A program made the translations under genes and the position numbers. The notes beneath the pieces were generated by a model that ran no database searches, was not told the origin of the DNA, and saw only the letters and a program-made list of their open reading frames with translations. Source: Hyphomonadaceae bacterium (GTDB lineage Bacteria; Pseudomonadota; Alphaproteobacteria; Caulobacterales; Aquidulcibacteraceae). From it: a stretch of 64,000 nucleotides of DNA. Positions 1-8,946 of the stretch are shown piece by piece; positions within the stretch are counted from its first letter, which is position 1; the number at the start of each line of letters is the position of its first letter. The stretch spans positions 140,250-204,249 of the forward strand of contig JAEUMR010000027.1 of assembly GCA_016791385.1 (NCBI GenBank), written 5' to 3'.

Positions 1-855
1 GCCCAGCTCCTCTCGATCGCGCTGATCTGGGGCGTGAACAACATCCTGGTGAAGATCGCGATCGACGCGCTGCCACCGATGATGGTGATTGCGTGCCGCT
101 TCCTGATAGTGCTCGCGGCGCTGGCTTTCTGGATCAAGCCTGCGCCGAAGGGGCAGTTGCGGCTTTTCCTGACCATGCTCACCTTCATCGGGCCGGTGCA
201 TTTCGGCGTGCAGTCGATCGGTCTGAAACTGGCGACCGATCTGCCGCCGATGGTGGTTGCGATGCAGCTTTGGGCGCCGTGCTCTGTCGTGTTTGCGGCG
301 CTGTTGCTGGGTGAGCGCGTGGGCCCGCTGCGCTGGGCTGGCGTGGCGCTGGCCTTCCTCGGCGCCGCCTCGCTCAATTTCGATCCGGTCGTCTTCTCTC
401 AGGGCTGGGCGCTGCTGTTGGTGGGCATCGCCTCGGCGGCCTATGGGCTTGGCACGGTGCTGGTGCGCCGCCTCGGCGGCGGGCTCGATCCGTGGGCGAC
501 GCAAGCCTGGATCGCGCTCGTGACCGTGCCAACCATGGCGTTCGGCTCGCTCACCTTCGAGCACGGCCATCTGGAAGCGGCCCGCGCTGCGCATTGGAGC
601 GTCTGGGTGTTCATCGCTTTCGGCGCGCTGGTGTCCTCGATCGTCGCCAACGCCTTTATGTTCAGGCTCGTGCAGAGATACGAGGTGTCGCGCACGACGC
701 CTTATCTGTTGCTGACACCGGTGATCACCTTTGCGCTGTCGGCCTTCGTGCTTGGCCACCGCATCACGCCGCACATCCTGGTCGGGGCGGCGGTTACGAT
801 GGGCGGCGTGGCGCTGGTGGCCCTGGCCGAGCGGCGCTTCAAGGCAATGGCGTGA
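1..855 (+). CDS. EamA/DMT-family inner-membrane transporter, 5' end outside window
   Basis: The frame is open from base 1, so the start lies upstream; about 284 residues remain. The protein is almost entirely hydrophobic segments (about nine) in the two-repeat EamA layout. Typical features are an early IWG-V-N motif and the second repeat opening near ASAAYGLG, followed by the family-like LTPVITF segment. DMT proteins export amino acids, metabolites or drugs across the inner membrane; the substrate cannot be read from sequence. The stop lies 17 bases inside the convergent sodC-like gene, with no terminator between them. The family assignment is secure, the function is general only. Confidence 0.85.
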   Translation, partial: AQLLSIALIWGVNNILVKIAIDALPPMMVIACRFLIVLAALAFWIKPAPKGQLRLFLTMLTFIGPVHFGVQSIGLKLATDLPPMVVAMQLWAPCSVVFAALLLGERVGPLRWAGVALAFLGAASLNFDPVVFSQGWALLLVGIASAAYGLGTVLVRRLGGGLDPWATQAWIALVTVPTMAFGSLTFEHGHLEAARAAHWSVWVFIAFGALVSSIVANAFMFRLVQRYEVSRTTPYLLLTPVITFALSAFVLGHRITPHILVGAAVTMGGVALVALAERRFKAMA

Positions 856-1405
856 GTGCTGCGCAGGCGATGCGTGCGCCCGCGCCGCCAATCGGCTGTG
901 TGCGCTGATCGTCCGGTCCCTCGTGGATCATTAGGGCTGCGCCGTCGTCATCGAGCAGAGGGATGCGGCCGCGCTGCGGCGCCGCGCCGAGCGTCGTGCC
1001 GGCGCTGAAGAACTCCGCCGCGAAAGGGCCAGCGGGGGCAGCGAAGAGGTTGGGCAGGTCGCCAGCTTCTGGGCCCGCCGCGTTCATCAAGCCGTGCTGG
1101 ACCCGCGGGCCCATCCCAAGGTGGCCTCCGGCGGCCTGAAAGCCGTTGGCGAAGTCGCTGCAATCGCCGCGTGTATGAAGGTGGAGCCCGTGCCAGCCCG
1201 GAGGCAGCGCGTGCTCGGCGAACTCGAGCCGGATCAGCACCCCGCGCGGCCCTTCCGTGAAGATAGCTTGCCCTACGGCGCGGCCGTCCCGGCCGACGAT
1301 CCAGGCCGTTTTTGGCGCCGCCAGCGGCGCTGTGGATTGGGGCGTGGCCGTGCTGGCGCAAGCGGCCAGAAAAGCGGCCAAAACAACAGCGGCGATGGGG
1401 CGCAT
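839..1405 (-). CDS. sodC: Cu/Zn superoxide dismutase-like lipoprotein
   Basis: 188 residues from ATG at 1405. The start was chosen because it is followed directly by a lipoprotein signal (LAAFLAAC, Cys16). The SodC fold signatures are present: copper-ligand histidines H75 and H77 in HGLHLH, bridging H95 (GGHLG), zinc-ligand H104, D116 in GDLPNL, copper ligand H161 (LMIHEGPDD), and the cysteine pair C82/C181. The zinc ligand normally found two residues before GDLP as His is Glu113 here. SodC removes superoxide in the periplasm. It is divergent from gyrA and convergent with the DMT gene. The family is clear; metal occupancy and activity are uncertain because of the substitution. Confidence 0.82.
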   Translation of the reverse strand: MRPIAAVVLAAFLAACASTATPQSTAPLAAPKTAWIVGRDGRAVGQAIFTEGPRGVLIRLEFAEHALPPGWHGLHLHTRGDCSDFANGFQAAGGHLGMGPRVQHGLMNAAGPEAGDLPNLFAAPAGPFAAEFFSAGTTLGAAPQRGRIPLLDDDGAALMIHEGPDDQRTQPIGGAGARIACAALTPLP

Positions 1406-1526
1406 AGGGCTGCTCCTTGGTTTGCCGGGGGGGCGTGGCGATGTTAGTTTGCCGCGGATTCGTAGGCGAGTTTTTCTCGCCGTTCCCGCGCTTCCCTTTG
1501 AAGCTTGAAAGATAGACCGGCGATCC
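1406..1526. promoter_or_regulatory. Divergent intergenic region sodC/gyrA
   Basis: These 121 bases must hold both promoters. I see no convincing -35/-10 pair. A 6-bp perfect stem (GGCGAG / CTCGCC, T5 loop) lies at 1465-1481 and could form in the gyrA leader; its role is unknown. Confidence 0.35.
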
Positions 1527-4244
1527 GTGTCAGACACGTCAGATCCCGCCGATACCGGCGGTCCCTCCCTGCCCAAAGGCGTCTCGCTCATCACCATCGA
1601 GGATGAGCTGAAGCGTTCGTATCTCGATTACGCAATGAGCGTGATCGTTTCGCGAGCGCTGCCTGACGCACGTGACGGTTTGAAGCCGGTTCACCGCCGC
1701 ATCCTGTACGCGATGGATGAGGCAGGCAACACGCACGACAAGTCGTATCGCAAGAGCGCGAAGTCGGTTGGCGATGTGATGGGCAATTATCACCCGCACG
1801 GAGACCAAGCGATCTACCTGACGCTGGTGCGTCTTGCGCAGGATTTCTCGATGGGTCTGACACTCATCGATGGCCAAGGCAATTTCGGCTCGATCGACGG
1901 CGATATGCCGGCTTCGATGCGTTACACCGAAGCAAGGTTGGCGAAGGCGGCGCGGGCGCTGCTGGATGACATCGACGAAGGCACCGTCGATTTCCAAGAC
2001 AATTACGATGGTTCGATGCAGGAGCCGACGGTCCTGCCGGCGCGCTTCCCGAACCTGCTCGTCAATGGCGGCGGCGGCATCGCTGTCGGCATGGCGACGA
2101 ACATTCCGCCGCATAACCTCTCCGAAGTGATCGACGCCTCGGTCGCGCTGATCGACAATCCCGACATCTCCGACCTCGATCTGCTCGACATCGTTCCGGG
2201 CCCGGATTTCCCGACCGGAGGCGAAATCCTTGGCCGCGCCGGCGCACGCATGGCGCTGATGACCGGGCGCGGCTCGGTGATGATCCGCGCTAAGCATCAC
2301 ATCGAGACCATTCGCGGCCGCGAAGCGCTCGTGTTCACGGAGATTCCCTATCAGGTGAACAAGGCGGAGATGGTCGAGAAGATCGGCGAGCAGGTGCGCG
2401 AAAAGCGGATCGAAGGCATCGCCGAGGTCCGCGATGAATCGAACCGTCTCGGCGTGCGCCTCGTCGTCGAACTGAAGCGCGACGCGGTTGCCGACGTCGT
2501 GCTCAATCAGCTCTATCGTTACTCGTCGCTGCAGACCTCATTCGGCGTCAACATGCTGGCGCTGAACGAGGGCAAGCCTGAGCAGATGGGGCTGCGGAAG
2601 ATTCTAAGGATCTTCCTGAACTTCCGCGAACAGGTGGTCACGCGGCGCACGAAATTCCGTCTGGCCAAGGCGCGCAAGCGCGGTCACGAAACAGTTGGTC
2701 TCGCCATCGCCGTCGCCAACATCGACGAAGTGATCAGGTTGATCCGCGAGAGCCCCGATCCGCAGACGGCGCGCGAGCGGATGCTGGCGCGTGACTGGCC
2801 GTCCGGCGATATGATGCCGCTGATCGCGCTGATCGCCGACCCGCGCACGGTCGTCACCGATGGCGACAAGGTGCGGTTGTCGGACGAACAAGCCAGGGCG
2901 ATCCTGGCGCTGCAACTCGCGCGCCTCACCGGCCTTGGCCGCGACGATATCGCCAAGGCAGCCAACGAGATCGCCGAAGAGATTAAGCACCTGCTCGAAA
3001 TTCTGGGCTCCCGTGCCCGCATCCTGGGCATCATCCGCGATGAACTCACGGCGGTGAAGGATCAGTTTGGCACGGCGCGCCGCACGACCTTCTCCGAGTC
3101 CGAAGGCGAGATTGACGACGAAGCGCTGATCCCGCGCGAAGAGATGGTGATCACCGTCACCCATGGCGGCTACGTGAAGCGCACCCCGCTTGCGGCCTAC
3201 CGGACGCAGCGGCGCGGCGGCAAAGGCCGCGCCGGCATGCAGATGAAGGACGAGGATTTCGTCACGCGTGTATTCGTGGCCTCCACGCACGCGCCGATCC
3301 TATTCTTCTCGTCGTCGGGGATGGTCTACAAAATCAAGGCTTGGCGCATCCCGGCGGGCGATCCGCGCACGCGCGGCCGTGCGCTGGTCAACCTGCTGCC
3401 GCTCGAACAGGGTGAGACCATCACGTCGGTGATGGCACTGCCGGAGGACGAGCGTGATTGGGATAAGCTCGACGTCATGTTCGCCACGCGCTCAGGCAGC
3501 GTGCGCCGCAACAAGCTGAGCGACTTCGTGCAGGTGAACCGCAACGGCAAGATCGCCATGAAGCCTGATGAGGGCGATGGCATTGTCGGCGTGCAGATCT
3601 GCACCGAGGACGACGATGTCCTGCTGACGACGGCGAACGGTATGTGCGTGCGCTTCCGCACCACGGATGTGCGCGTGTTCGCGGGCCGCACCTCGACGGG
3701 CAATCGGGGCGTCGATCTGCGCGAAGGCGATTACGTGATCGGCATGGCCGTGCTGAAGCACGTTGAGGTCACGTCGAAGGAAGTCGGCGATTACTTCAAG
3801 TGGGACGCGCAATCGCGCGGCGAGGTCGAGGTCGAGCCGGAAGAAGCGCCGGCCGCCGAAGGCGAGGCGCCGACACCGTTTGAGCGCTTGGCCTGGCTGA
3901 AGACGCAGGAGCAATTCATCCTGGCCGTTACCTCGACCGGTCTGGGCAAGCGCGCCTCTGCCTACGAGTATCGTGTCACCAACCGTGGCGGCAAAGGCTT
4001 GATCGCACACCGCCTGACGGGTGAAGCGCGCCTCATCGCCTCCTTCCCGGTGAAGGATGATGAAGAACTGCTGTTGGTTACCGATAAGGGGCAGCTGATC
4101 CGCACCGGTGTGGATCAGATCCGGATCGCCGGCCGGGCCACGCAGGGCGTCATCCTGATCAATGTCAGCGATGATGAGCACGTAGTGGCGGCGGAGCGCT
4201 TGGAAGCGCTGAACGGCGAAGGCGGCGAGGAGGCCAGCGAGTGA
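1527..4244 (+). CDS. gyrA: DNA gyrase subunit A
   Basis: 905 residues from GTG. GyrA introduces negative supercoils as an A2B2 complex with GyrB. The breakage-reunion domain is intact, with catalytic Tyr133 in MRYTEAR, and the C-terminal DNA-wrapping domain carries the GyrA box QRRGGKG (about residue 560), which separates it from ParC. A roughly 30-residue acidic insert near residue 765-790 (EVEVEPEE...) lengthens the C-terminal domain. In the quinolone pocket the residues equivalent to E. coli Ser83 and Asp87 are Gln94 and Leu98. The stop overlaps the coaD start by 4 bases (GTGA), implying translational coupling. Confidence 0.98.
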   Translation: MSDTSDPADTGGPSLPKGVSLITIEDELKRSYLDYAMSVIVSRALPDARDGLKPVHRRILYAMDEAGNTHDKSYRKSAKSVGDVMGNYHPHGDQAIYLTLVRLAQDFSMGLTLIDGQGNFGSIDGDMPASMRYTEARLAKAARALLDDIDEGTVDFQDNYDGSMQEPTVLPARFPNLLVNGGGGIAVGMATNIPPHNLSEVIDASVALIDNPDISDLDLLDIVPGPDFPTGGEILGRAGARMALMTGRGSVMIRAKHHIETIRGREALVFTEIPYQVNKAEMVEKIGEQVREKRIEGIAEVRDESNRLGVRLVVELKRDAVADVVLNQLYRYSSLQTSFGVNMLALNEGKPEQMGLRKILRIFLNFREQVVTRRTKFRLAKARKRGHETVGLAIAVANIDEVIRLIRESPDPQTARERMLARDWPSGDMMPLIALIADPRTVVTDGDKVRLSDEQARAILALQLARLTGLGRDDIAKAANEIAEEIKHLLEILGSRARILGIIRDELTAVKDQFGTARRTTFSESEGEIDDEALIPREEMVITVTHGGYVKRTPLAAYRTQRRGGKGRAGMQMKDEDFVTRVFVASTHAPILFFSSSGMVYKIKAWRIPAGDPRTRGRALVNLLPLEQGETITSVMALPEDERDWDKLDVMFATRSGSVRRNKLSDFVQVNRNGKIAMKPDEGDGIVGVQICTEDDDVLLTTANGMCVRFRTTDVRVFAGRTSTGNRGVDLREGDYVIGMAVLKHVEVTSKEVGDYFKWDAQSRGEVEVEPEEAPAAEGEAPTPFERLAWLKTQEQFILAVTSTGLGKRASAYEYRVTNRGGKGLIAHRLTGEARLIASFPVKDDEELLLVTDKGQLIRTGVDQIRIAGRATQGVILINVSDDEHVVAAERLEALNGEGGEEASE

Positions 4245-4744
4245 CGAAGAAGGCGCGCGTCGGCCTCTACCCTGGCACGTTCGACCCCGTGACTAACGGG
4301 CATGTGGATATCATCGCCCGGAGCGCCAAGCTGGTCGACCGGCTGGTGATCGGCATCGCCATCAACCAGGAGAAGGGCCCGCTCTTCAGCCTTGAGGAGC
4401 GCGTTGCGATGGTCGAGGAGCAGTGCGCCAAGATCAAGGACGGCGCCGAGATCGTCGTCCAACCTTTTGACACATTGCTGATGACTTTTGCCGAGCGCGT
4501 AGGGGCGCAAATCATCGTCAGGGGTCTTCGGGCAGTCGCTGACTTCGAGTACGAATTCGCCATGGTCGGGATGAACCAAAAGCTCAATCCCGCCATTGAG
4601 ACGGTATTCCTGATGGCCGATCCAACCCATCAGGCAATAGCCTCTCGTTTGGTTAAAGAGATCGCGCGACTGCAAGGAAGCGTCGCGGACTTCGTGCCTC
4701 TAGAAGTAGAAAGACGACTGAAGGCGAAATTCGGGGTGTCTTGA
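4241..4744 (+). CDS. coaD: Phosphopantetheine adenylyltransferase
   Basis: 167 residues, the normal CoaD length, starting at a GTG that overlaps the gyrA stop. It transfers AMP from ATP to 4'-phosphopantetheine, the penultimate step of coenzyme A synthesis in the cytoplasm. Evidence is the nucleotidyltransferase motif GTFDPVTNGH at residues 10-19, the RGLRAVADFEYE segment and the C-terminal VKEIA motif. The usual ISSS before VKE reads IASR. The stop shares bases with the start of the following cyclophilin gene (TGATG). Confidence 0.97.
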   Translation: MTKKARVGLYPGTFDPVTNGHVDIIARSAKLVDRLVIGIAINQEKGPLFSLEERVAMVEEQCAKIKDGAEIVVQPFDTLLMTFAERVGAQIIVRGLRAVADFEYEFAMVGMNQKLNPAIETVFLMADPTHQAIASRLVKEIARLQGSVADFVPLEVERRLKAKFGVS

Positions 4745-5637
4745 TGCTGCGCTTGGGTGGGTTTTTGGCCGCGGCCGTTCTGGCTCTGGGCCTCGTCGGG
4801 ATGTTCGATGTCGCGCGGGCGCAAACGCCCGATCCGCGCAATTGGCGTCAGCTCGATCCGGAGGAGACGCTCTATATCGATACGGTGCATGGCCGCATCG
4901 TAATCGAGCTTTATCCGGAAGTGGCGCCGCGCCATGTGGAGCGGATCAAGACGCTGACGCGGGCCGGCTTCTACGATGGACTTCTGTTCCACCGCGTCGT
5001 TGACGACTTCATGGCTCAGACCGGCGATCCGCTCGGCACCGGCGAGGGCGCATCGAGCCTTCCTGACTTGCGTGCGGAATTCATGTTCCGGCGCGGACCG
5101 GACATGCCGTTCGTGCAGGCCGCCGAGCAGGGCCGCGCCCGGCTCGGCTTCTACAAAACCTTGCCGATCGAGAGCCAACCCGACGCGCAGATGGCCGTCA
5201 CCGCCGATGGCCGCGTTTCGGCTAACGCCCTCCATTGCCAGGGCGTCGTCTCGATGGCCCGGGCGCAGGACGAGAACTCGGCCAACAGCCAGTTCTTCAT
5301 TATGCGCCAGCCGAACTCGGCGCTCGACAAACGCTATTCGATCTTCGGCCGCGTCGTGTGGGGTCAGGAGGCGGCGATGCAGCTTGCCGTCGGCAATCCC
5401 CCGCCTAACCCGGACCGCATGCTTGCGGTGCGCATTGCCGCCGACGTCCCAGAAGCGGAGCGCGCGCCGATCTATGTGTTGCGCACCGACGGCCCGCAGT
5501 TCCGCGACCTCATCGAAGAGACGCGCCGCGATCGCCGCGCCGATTTCTCGGTGTGCGACGTTCAGATTCCAGTGCGCGTTCCGCGCAATTCAGACAGAGA
5601 GAGACACTGGTGGTCGATAATTCCTTTCATACCCTGA
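4744..5637 (+). CDS. Exported cyclophilin-type peptidyl-prolyl isomerase
   Basis: 297 residues from ATG at 4744, which shares its A with the coaD stop; a TTG one codon earlier is less likely. An N-terminal signal peptide ends near VARAQ, so the protein is probably periplasmic. Cyclophilin motifs are FHRV, FMAQTGD and NSANSQFFI. Between LRAEF and the GVVSMARA strand it carries about 50 extra residues absent from the next gene's product, plus a C-terminal extension of about 70 residues. It likely speeds prolyl isomerisation of exported proteins. The next cyclophilin begins inside its last 28 bases. Confidence 0.92.
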   Translation: MLRLGGFLAAAVLALGLVGMFDVARAQTPDPRNWRQLDPEETLYIDTVHGRIVIELYPEVAPRHVERIKTLTRAGFYDGLLFHRVVDDFMAQTGDPLGTGEGASSLPDLRAEFMFRRGPDMPFVQAAEQGRARLGFYKTLPIESQPDAQMAVTADGRVSANALHCQGVVSMARAQDENSANSQFFIMRQPNSALDKRYSIFGRVVWGQEAAMQLAVGNPPPNPDRMLAVRIAADVPEAERAPIYVLRTDGPQFRDLIEETRRDRRADFSVCDVQIPVRVPRNSDRERHWWSIIPFIP

Positions 5638-6071
5638 CGCTCGAACTCGACACCGGCACGGTGAAGATCAAGCTGCGTCCGGATCTGGCTCCGAACCACG
5701 TTCAGCGCATCGGCGAACTGGCGAACGAGGGCTTCTATAATGGCGTGCCGTTCCACCGGGTGATCGCTGGCTTCATGGCCCAGGGCGGCGACGGCAAGAA
5801 CTTCAATGGCACTGGCGGTTCTTCGAAGCCGAACCTGAAGCAGGAATTCAATGCCGAGCCGCATGTGCGCGGTGTCTGCTCGATGGCGCGCACCAACGAT
5901 CCGAACTCGGCCAACAGCCAGTTCTTTATCTGCTTCGACGACGCCCGCTTCCTCGACAAGCAATACACGGTCTGGGGCCAGGTCGTTGAAGGCATGGAAG
6001 CGATCGACGCGCTGCCCAAAGGCGAGCCGCCGCGTAGCCCTGGCAAGATTGTCAGCGCGAAAGCTGAGTAA
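5610..6071 (+). CDS. ppiB: Cytoplasmic cyclophilin-type peptidyl-prolyl isomerase
   Basis: 153 residues from GTG at 5610, chosen because a purine-rich ribosome site (AGAGAGAG) precedes it and the cyclophilin fold begins at once (FHTLTLELDTG). The open frame continues upstream to 5553, but that part has no family match. FHRVIAGFMAQGGD, SMARTNDPNSANSQFF and the WGQVVEGMEA segment are diagnostic. There is no signal peptide, so it acts in the cytoplasm. It overlaps the exported paralogue by 28 bases, and the pair probably arose by tandem duplication. Confidence 0.93.
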   Translation: MVDNSFHTLTLELDTGTVKIKLRPDLAPNHVQRIGELANEGFYNGVPFHRVIAGFMAQGGDGKNFNGTGGSSKPNLKQEFNAEPHVRGVCSMARTNDPNSANSQFFICFDDARFLDKQYTVWGQVVEGMEAIDALPKGEPPRSPGKIVSAKAE

Positions 6072-6077
6072 CATGGA

Positions 6078-6099
6078 GCGCCGGCGCCAATGCCGGCGC
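6078..6099 (+). promoter_or_regulatory. Strong GC hairpin directly before queA
   Basis: A perfect 8-bp stem (GCGCCGGC / GCCGGCGC) with a 6-base loop fills the gap between ppiB and queA and ends 6 bases before the queA ATG. There is no T-tract, so it is a poor intrinsic terminator. It occupies the place of the queA ribosome site, and no Shine-Dalgarno sequence is visible. Confidence 0.5.
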
Positions 6100-6105
6100 C
6101 TGTAA

Positions 6106-7182
6106 ATGCGCGTTGACCTTTTCGATTTCGAACTGCCGGACGAGCTGATCGCGCTCAGGCCAGTACGGCCGCGCGACAGCGCGCGGCTGCTGCACGTGCC
6201 CGTTAGCGGCGGCTTCGAGGATTTGCTGGTTCGCGATGCGCCAAAGCTGTTTCGCGCGGGCGATCTGCTCGTGTTCAACGACACACGCGTGATCCCGGCG
6301 CGGCTCAGCGGCGTGCGTGAGCGCGAAGGCTCGGCCGTGAGCGTTGAAGCAACGCTGCTGAAGCGTCTCTCCCCTTCCACATGGACGGCGTTTGCCAAGC
6401 CGGGCAAGCGGCTGAAGGAGGGTGACCGCATTCGCTTTGGCGCCAGCACTGATCGCGCCTGCCTTGCCGGTGCGCTCGATGCGGTGGTGGCTGCGAAAGG
6501 CGAAGAGGGTGAGATCACGCTCCGTTTCGACCTTGCGGGACCTGACCTCGACATGGCGATCGCCGCCGCCGGTGCGATGCCGTTGCCGCCTTACATCGCC
6601 GGCAAGCGTGCGCCGGATGCTGAGGACGAAAGCGATTACCAAACCATGTTTGCAGCGAAGCAGGGCGCTGTGGCGGCGCCGACAGCGGCGTTGCATTTCA
6701 CGCCGGATCTTGTCGCTGCACTCGACGCCGTCGGCGTGGAGCGTACATTCGTCACGCTGCATGTTGGGGCGGGGACGTTTCTGCCGGTGAAGGCGGAGGA
6801 CACCTCCGCGCATGTGATGCACGCGGAATGGCGCGAGATTCCTGCACGCGCTGCGGACGCGATCAATCGCGCCAAAGCCGAGGGCAGGCGCGTGATCGCC
6901 ATCGGCACCACCGCCCTGCGTTCGCTGGAATCCGCAGCCGACGAAGATGGCAGAGTCGGCGTCGAGACCGGTGAGACCTCGATCTTCATTACCCCTGGCT
7001 ATCGCTTCCGCGTCGTGGATGGACTCTGGACCAACTTCCACCTGCCGCGCTCGACCTTGTTCATGCTGGTCTCGGCGTTCGCAGGCCTGGAGCGTATGCA
7101 AGCGGCCTACGCGCACGCAATCGCCCAACGCTATCGCTTCTATTCCTACGGCGACGCCAGCCTGTTATGGCGGGCGCAATGA
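6106..7182 (+). CDS. queA: tRNA preQ1(34) S-adenosylmethionine ribosyltransferase-isomerase
   Basis: 358 residues, full length for QueA. It adds the ribosyl moiety of SAM to preQ1 at tRNA position 34, giving epoxyqueuosine. Recognised by the N-terminal [31 protein letters not shown], and the C-terminal [17 protein letters not shown]. It is followed with ATGA overlap by tgt, which inserts the preQ1 base that QueA modifies, so the two steps are co-expressed. The start has little ribosome-binding sequence and lies behind a GC hairpin. Confidence 0.97.
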   Translation: MRVDLFDFELPDELIALRPVRPRDSARLLHVPVSGGFEDLLVRDAPKLFRAGDLLVFNDTRVIPARLSGVREREGSAVSVEATLLKRLSPSTWTAFAKPGKRLKEGDRIRFGASTDRACLAGALDAVVAAKGEEGEITLRFDLAGPDLDMAIAAAGAMPLPPYIAGKRAPDAEDESDYQTMFAAKQGAVAAPTAALHFTPDLVAALDAVGVERTFVTLHVGAGTFLPVKAEDTSAHVMHAEWREIPARAADAINRAKAEGRRVIAIGTTALRSLESAADEDGRVGVETGETSIFITPGYRFRVVDGLWTNFHLPRSTLFMLVSAFAGLERMQAAYAHAIAQRYRFYSYGDASLLWRAQ

Positions 7183-8291
7183 GCGCTTTCCCGTTCGAAA
7201 TCCATGCGCGCGATGGCGCGGCGCGTACGGGCGTCCTGAAGACGCCGCGCGGCGATATCCGCACGCCGGCGTTCATGCCGGTGGGCACGGCCGGGACCGT
7301 AAAGGGGCTGACGGTCGAGCAGGTGGCGCAAACCGGCGCCGACATCATCCTCGGCAACACCTATCACCTGATGCTGCGTCCTGGCGGAGAGCGCCTCGCC
7401 CGCTTGGGCGGCCTGCATCGCTTCATGCGCTGGGACAAGCCGATCCTCACCGACAGCGGCGGCTATCAGGTGATGTCGCTGGCGCAATTGCGGAAGCTGG
7501 ACGCCGATGGCGTCACCTTCCGCAGCCACATAGACGGCTCCGAGCATCGGCTGACGCCAGAGCGCGCGATCGAGTTGCAGGCTGACCAGATCGGCGCTGA
7601 CATCGTGATGCAGCTCGACGAATGCCCCGCTCTGCCGGCGCCGCGCGAGGTGGTGGAAAAGGCGATGCAGCTTTCGCTGCGCTGGGCGGAGCGGTGCAAG
7701 CGCGCATTCGGCGCGCGCGAGGGGCAGAATCTGTTCGCCATCGTGCAAGGCGGCGTTGATCCGGACCTGCGGCGCCAGTCGGCGGCGGCGCTCGTCGCCG
7801 AGGGCTTCGATGGCTACGCCATCGGCGGCCTGGCGGTCGGCGAAGGGCACGAGGCGATGCTGGCGACGCTCGACGTGACCGTCCCCCACCTGCCGCTGGA
7901 TCGGCCGCGCTATCTGATGGGCGTGGGCAAGCCGATCGACATCGTCGAAAGCGTCTGGCGCGGTGTCGACATGTTCGATTGCGTTCTGCCGACACGGTCC
8001 GGCCGGCACGGCCAAGCCTGGACCGATGCAGGCCCGCTCAACATCACCAACGCGCGTTACGCTGAAGACTCAAGCCCGCTTGAGCCAAGCATCGATTGCC
8101 CGGCGAGCCGGGACTACTCGAAAGCGTACCTGCATCATCTGTTCAAGGCGGGCGAATTGCTCGGCCAGGTGCTCTTGTCCTGGCACAATGTCGCCTATTA
8201 CCAGGCGCTCATGGCGCGTATGCGGGCCGCGATCGCCGAAGGCCGGCTGGCCGATTTCCGCGCAGCGTTTCGCGAGCGCTTGAGCGCCTAG
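7179..8291 (+). CDS. tgt: tRNA-guanine(34) transglycosylase
   Basis: 370 residues starting at the ATG that overlaps the queA stop (ATGA). An in-frame ATG at 7167 inside queA is less likely. It exchanges guanine 34 for preQ1 in GUN-anticodon tRNAs. Evidence: [33 protein letters not shown] and [13 protein letters not shown], which carry the active-site residues. The C-terminal zinc site, normally three Cys and one His, keeps one Cys (SIDCPAS) and the His (SWHN). Its last 4 bases interlock with the stop of the opposite-strand lipoprotein gene. Confidence 0.96.
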   Translation: MSAFPFEIHARDGAARTGVLKTPRGDIRTPAFMPVGTAGTVKGLTVEQVAQTGADIILGNTYHLMLRPGGERLARLGGLHRFMRWDKPILTDSGGYQVMSLAQLRKLDADGVTFRSHIDGSEHRLTPERAIELQADQIGADIVMQLDECPALPAPREVVEKAMQLSLRWAERCKRAFGAREGQNLFAIVQGGVDPDLRRQSAAALVAEGFDGYAIGGLAVGEGHEAMLATLDVTVPHLPLDRPRYLMGVGKPIDIVESVWRGVDMFDCVLPTRSGRHGQAWTDAGPLNITNARYAEDSSPLEPSIDCPASRDYSKAYLHHLFKAGELLGQVLLSWHNVAYYQALMARMRAAIAEGRLADFRAAFRERLSA

Positions 8292-8851
8292 CGCCGCCCA
8301 ACCGGGCGATCGTCGCCCCCGCGCGATTGGTGCGCTGCAGGCGGCGGCGGCGGGATCATGGCCGGGCAGCCCAGCGAAGCGCCATAGCCGCGCAAGAAGG
8401 TGCGGCGCTGCTGGCCGTTGGCGACAGCGCGCAGCGCGTCACGCTCGGCGCGGCTCGCGCCAGAAATGCGCCGCACCCAAGAGCGGAACGGGATCAGGTC
8501 GGCTGCCGTATCCTGCGCGGCCTCGATGGCTTGCTCTTCGACGAAGTCGCCACCGCGATCCCAGACGTTGCGGTTCGGGCCTGGCTGATAGCTTTCCGGG
8601 CCAAGCACGGCGTCGAGCTGGCCGATCTCGTGCGCGACCGCGTTGCAGTCGGTCAGTGTCGCGGTCGAGTAGGGATATTGCAGATTCCGCAGGATCAGCG
8701 GGATCTCGGGACGGATCAGGTTCACGTCGCGGAGCGGGGTGTAGGCCGCGTCTGTGACCCCGCGCCGGGTGTCGGCGGTCCGTCCGGTCGAGCAGGCGGC
8801 CAGCGCCACGCCCGTCATCACCACAATGCCCAATGCAGCCAGCTTCCGCAT
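8288..8851 (-). CDS. Putative lipoprotein of unknown function
   Basis: 187 residues. The N-terminus is a clear lipoprotein signal (VALAAC, Cys20), so the mature protein is probably membrane-anchored in the periplasm. The body has no motif I recognise. It contains two further cysteines, a central acidic/polar helix region ([15 protein letters not shown]) and a Pro- and Arg-rich tail. It is convergent with tgt, sharing the tetranucleotide CTAG as stop codon on both strands, and divergent from hrpB with 95 bases between. Confidence 0.75.
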   Translation of the reverse strand: MRKLAALGIVVMTGVALAACSTGRTADTRRGVTDAAYTPLRDVNLIRPEIPLILRNLQYPYSTATLTDCNAVAHEIGQLDAVLGPESYQPGPNRNVWDRGGDFVEEQAIEAAQDTAADLIPFRSWVRRISGASRAERDALRAVANGQQRRTFLRGYGASLGCPAMIPPPPPAAHQSRGGDDRPVGRR

Positions 8852-8946
8852 CGCCCTATCCTTGCTCTCCTAAGCGCTATACCCCGCCGCATTGAGGCAC
8901 GCCAATGCGGCGAGACAGGGACGGCGCGCCGGGGTAAGCCCCGCTC

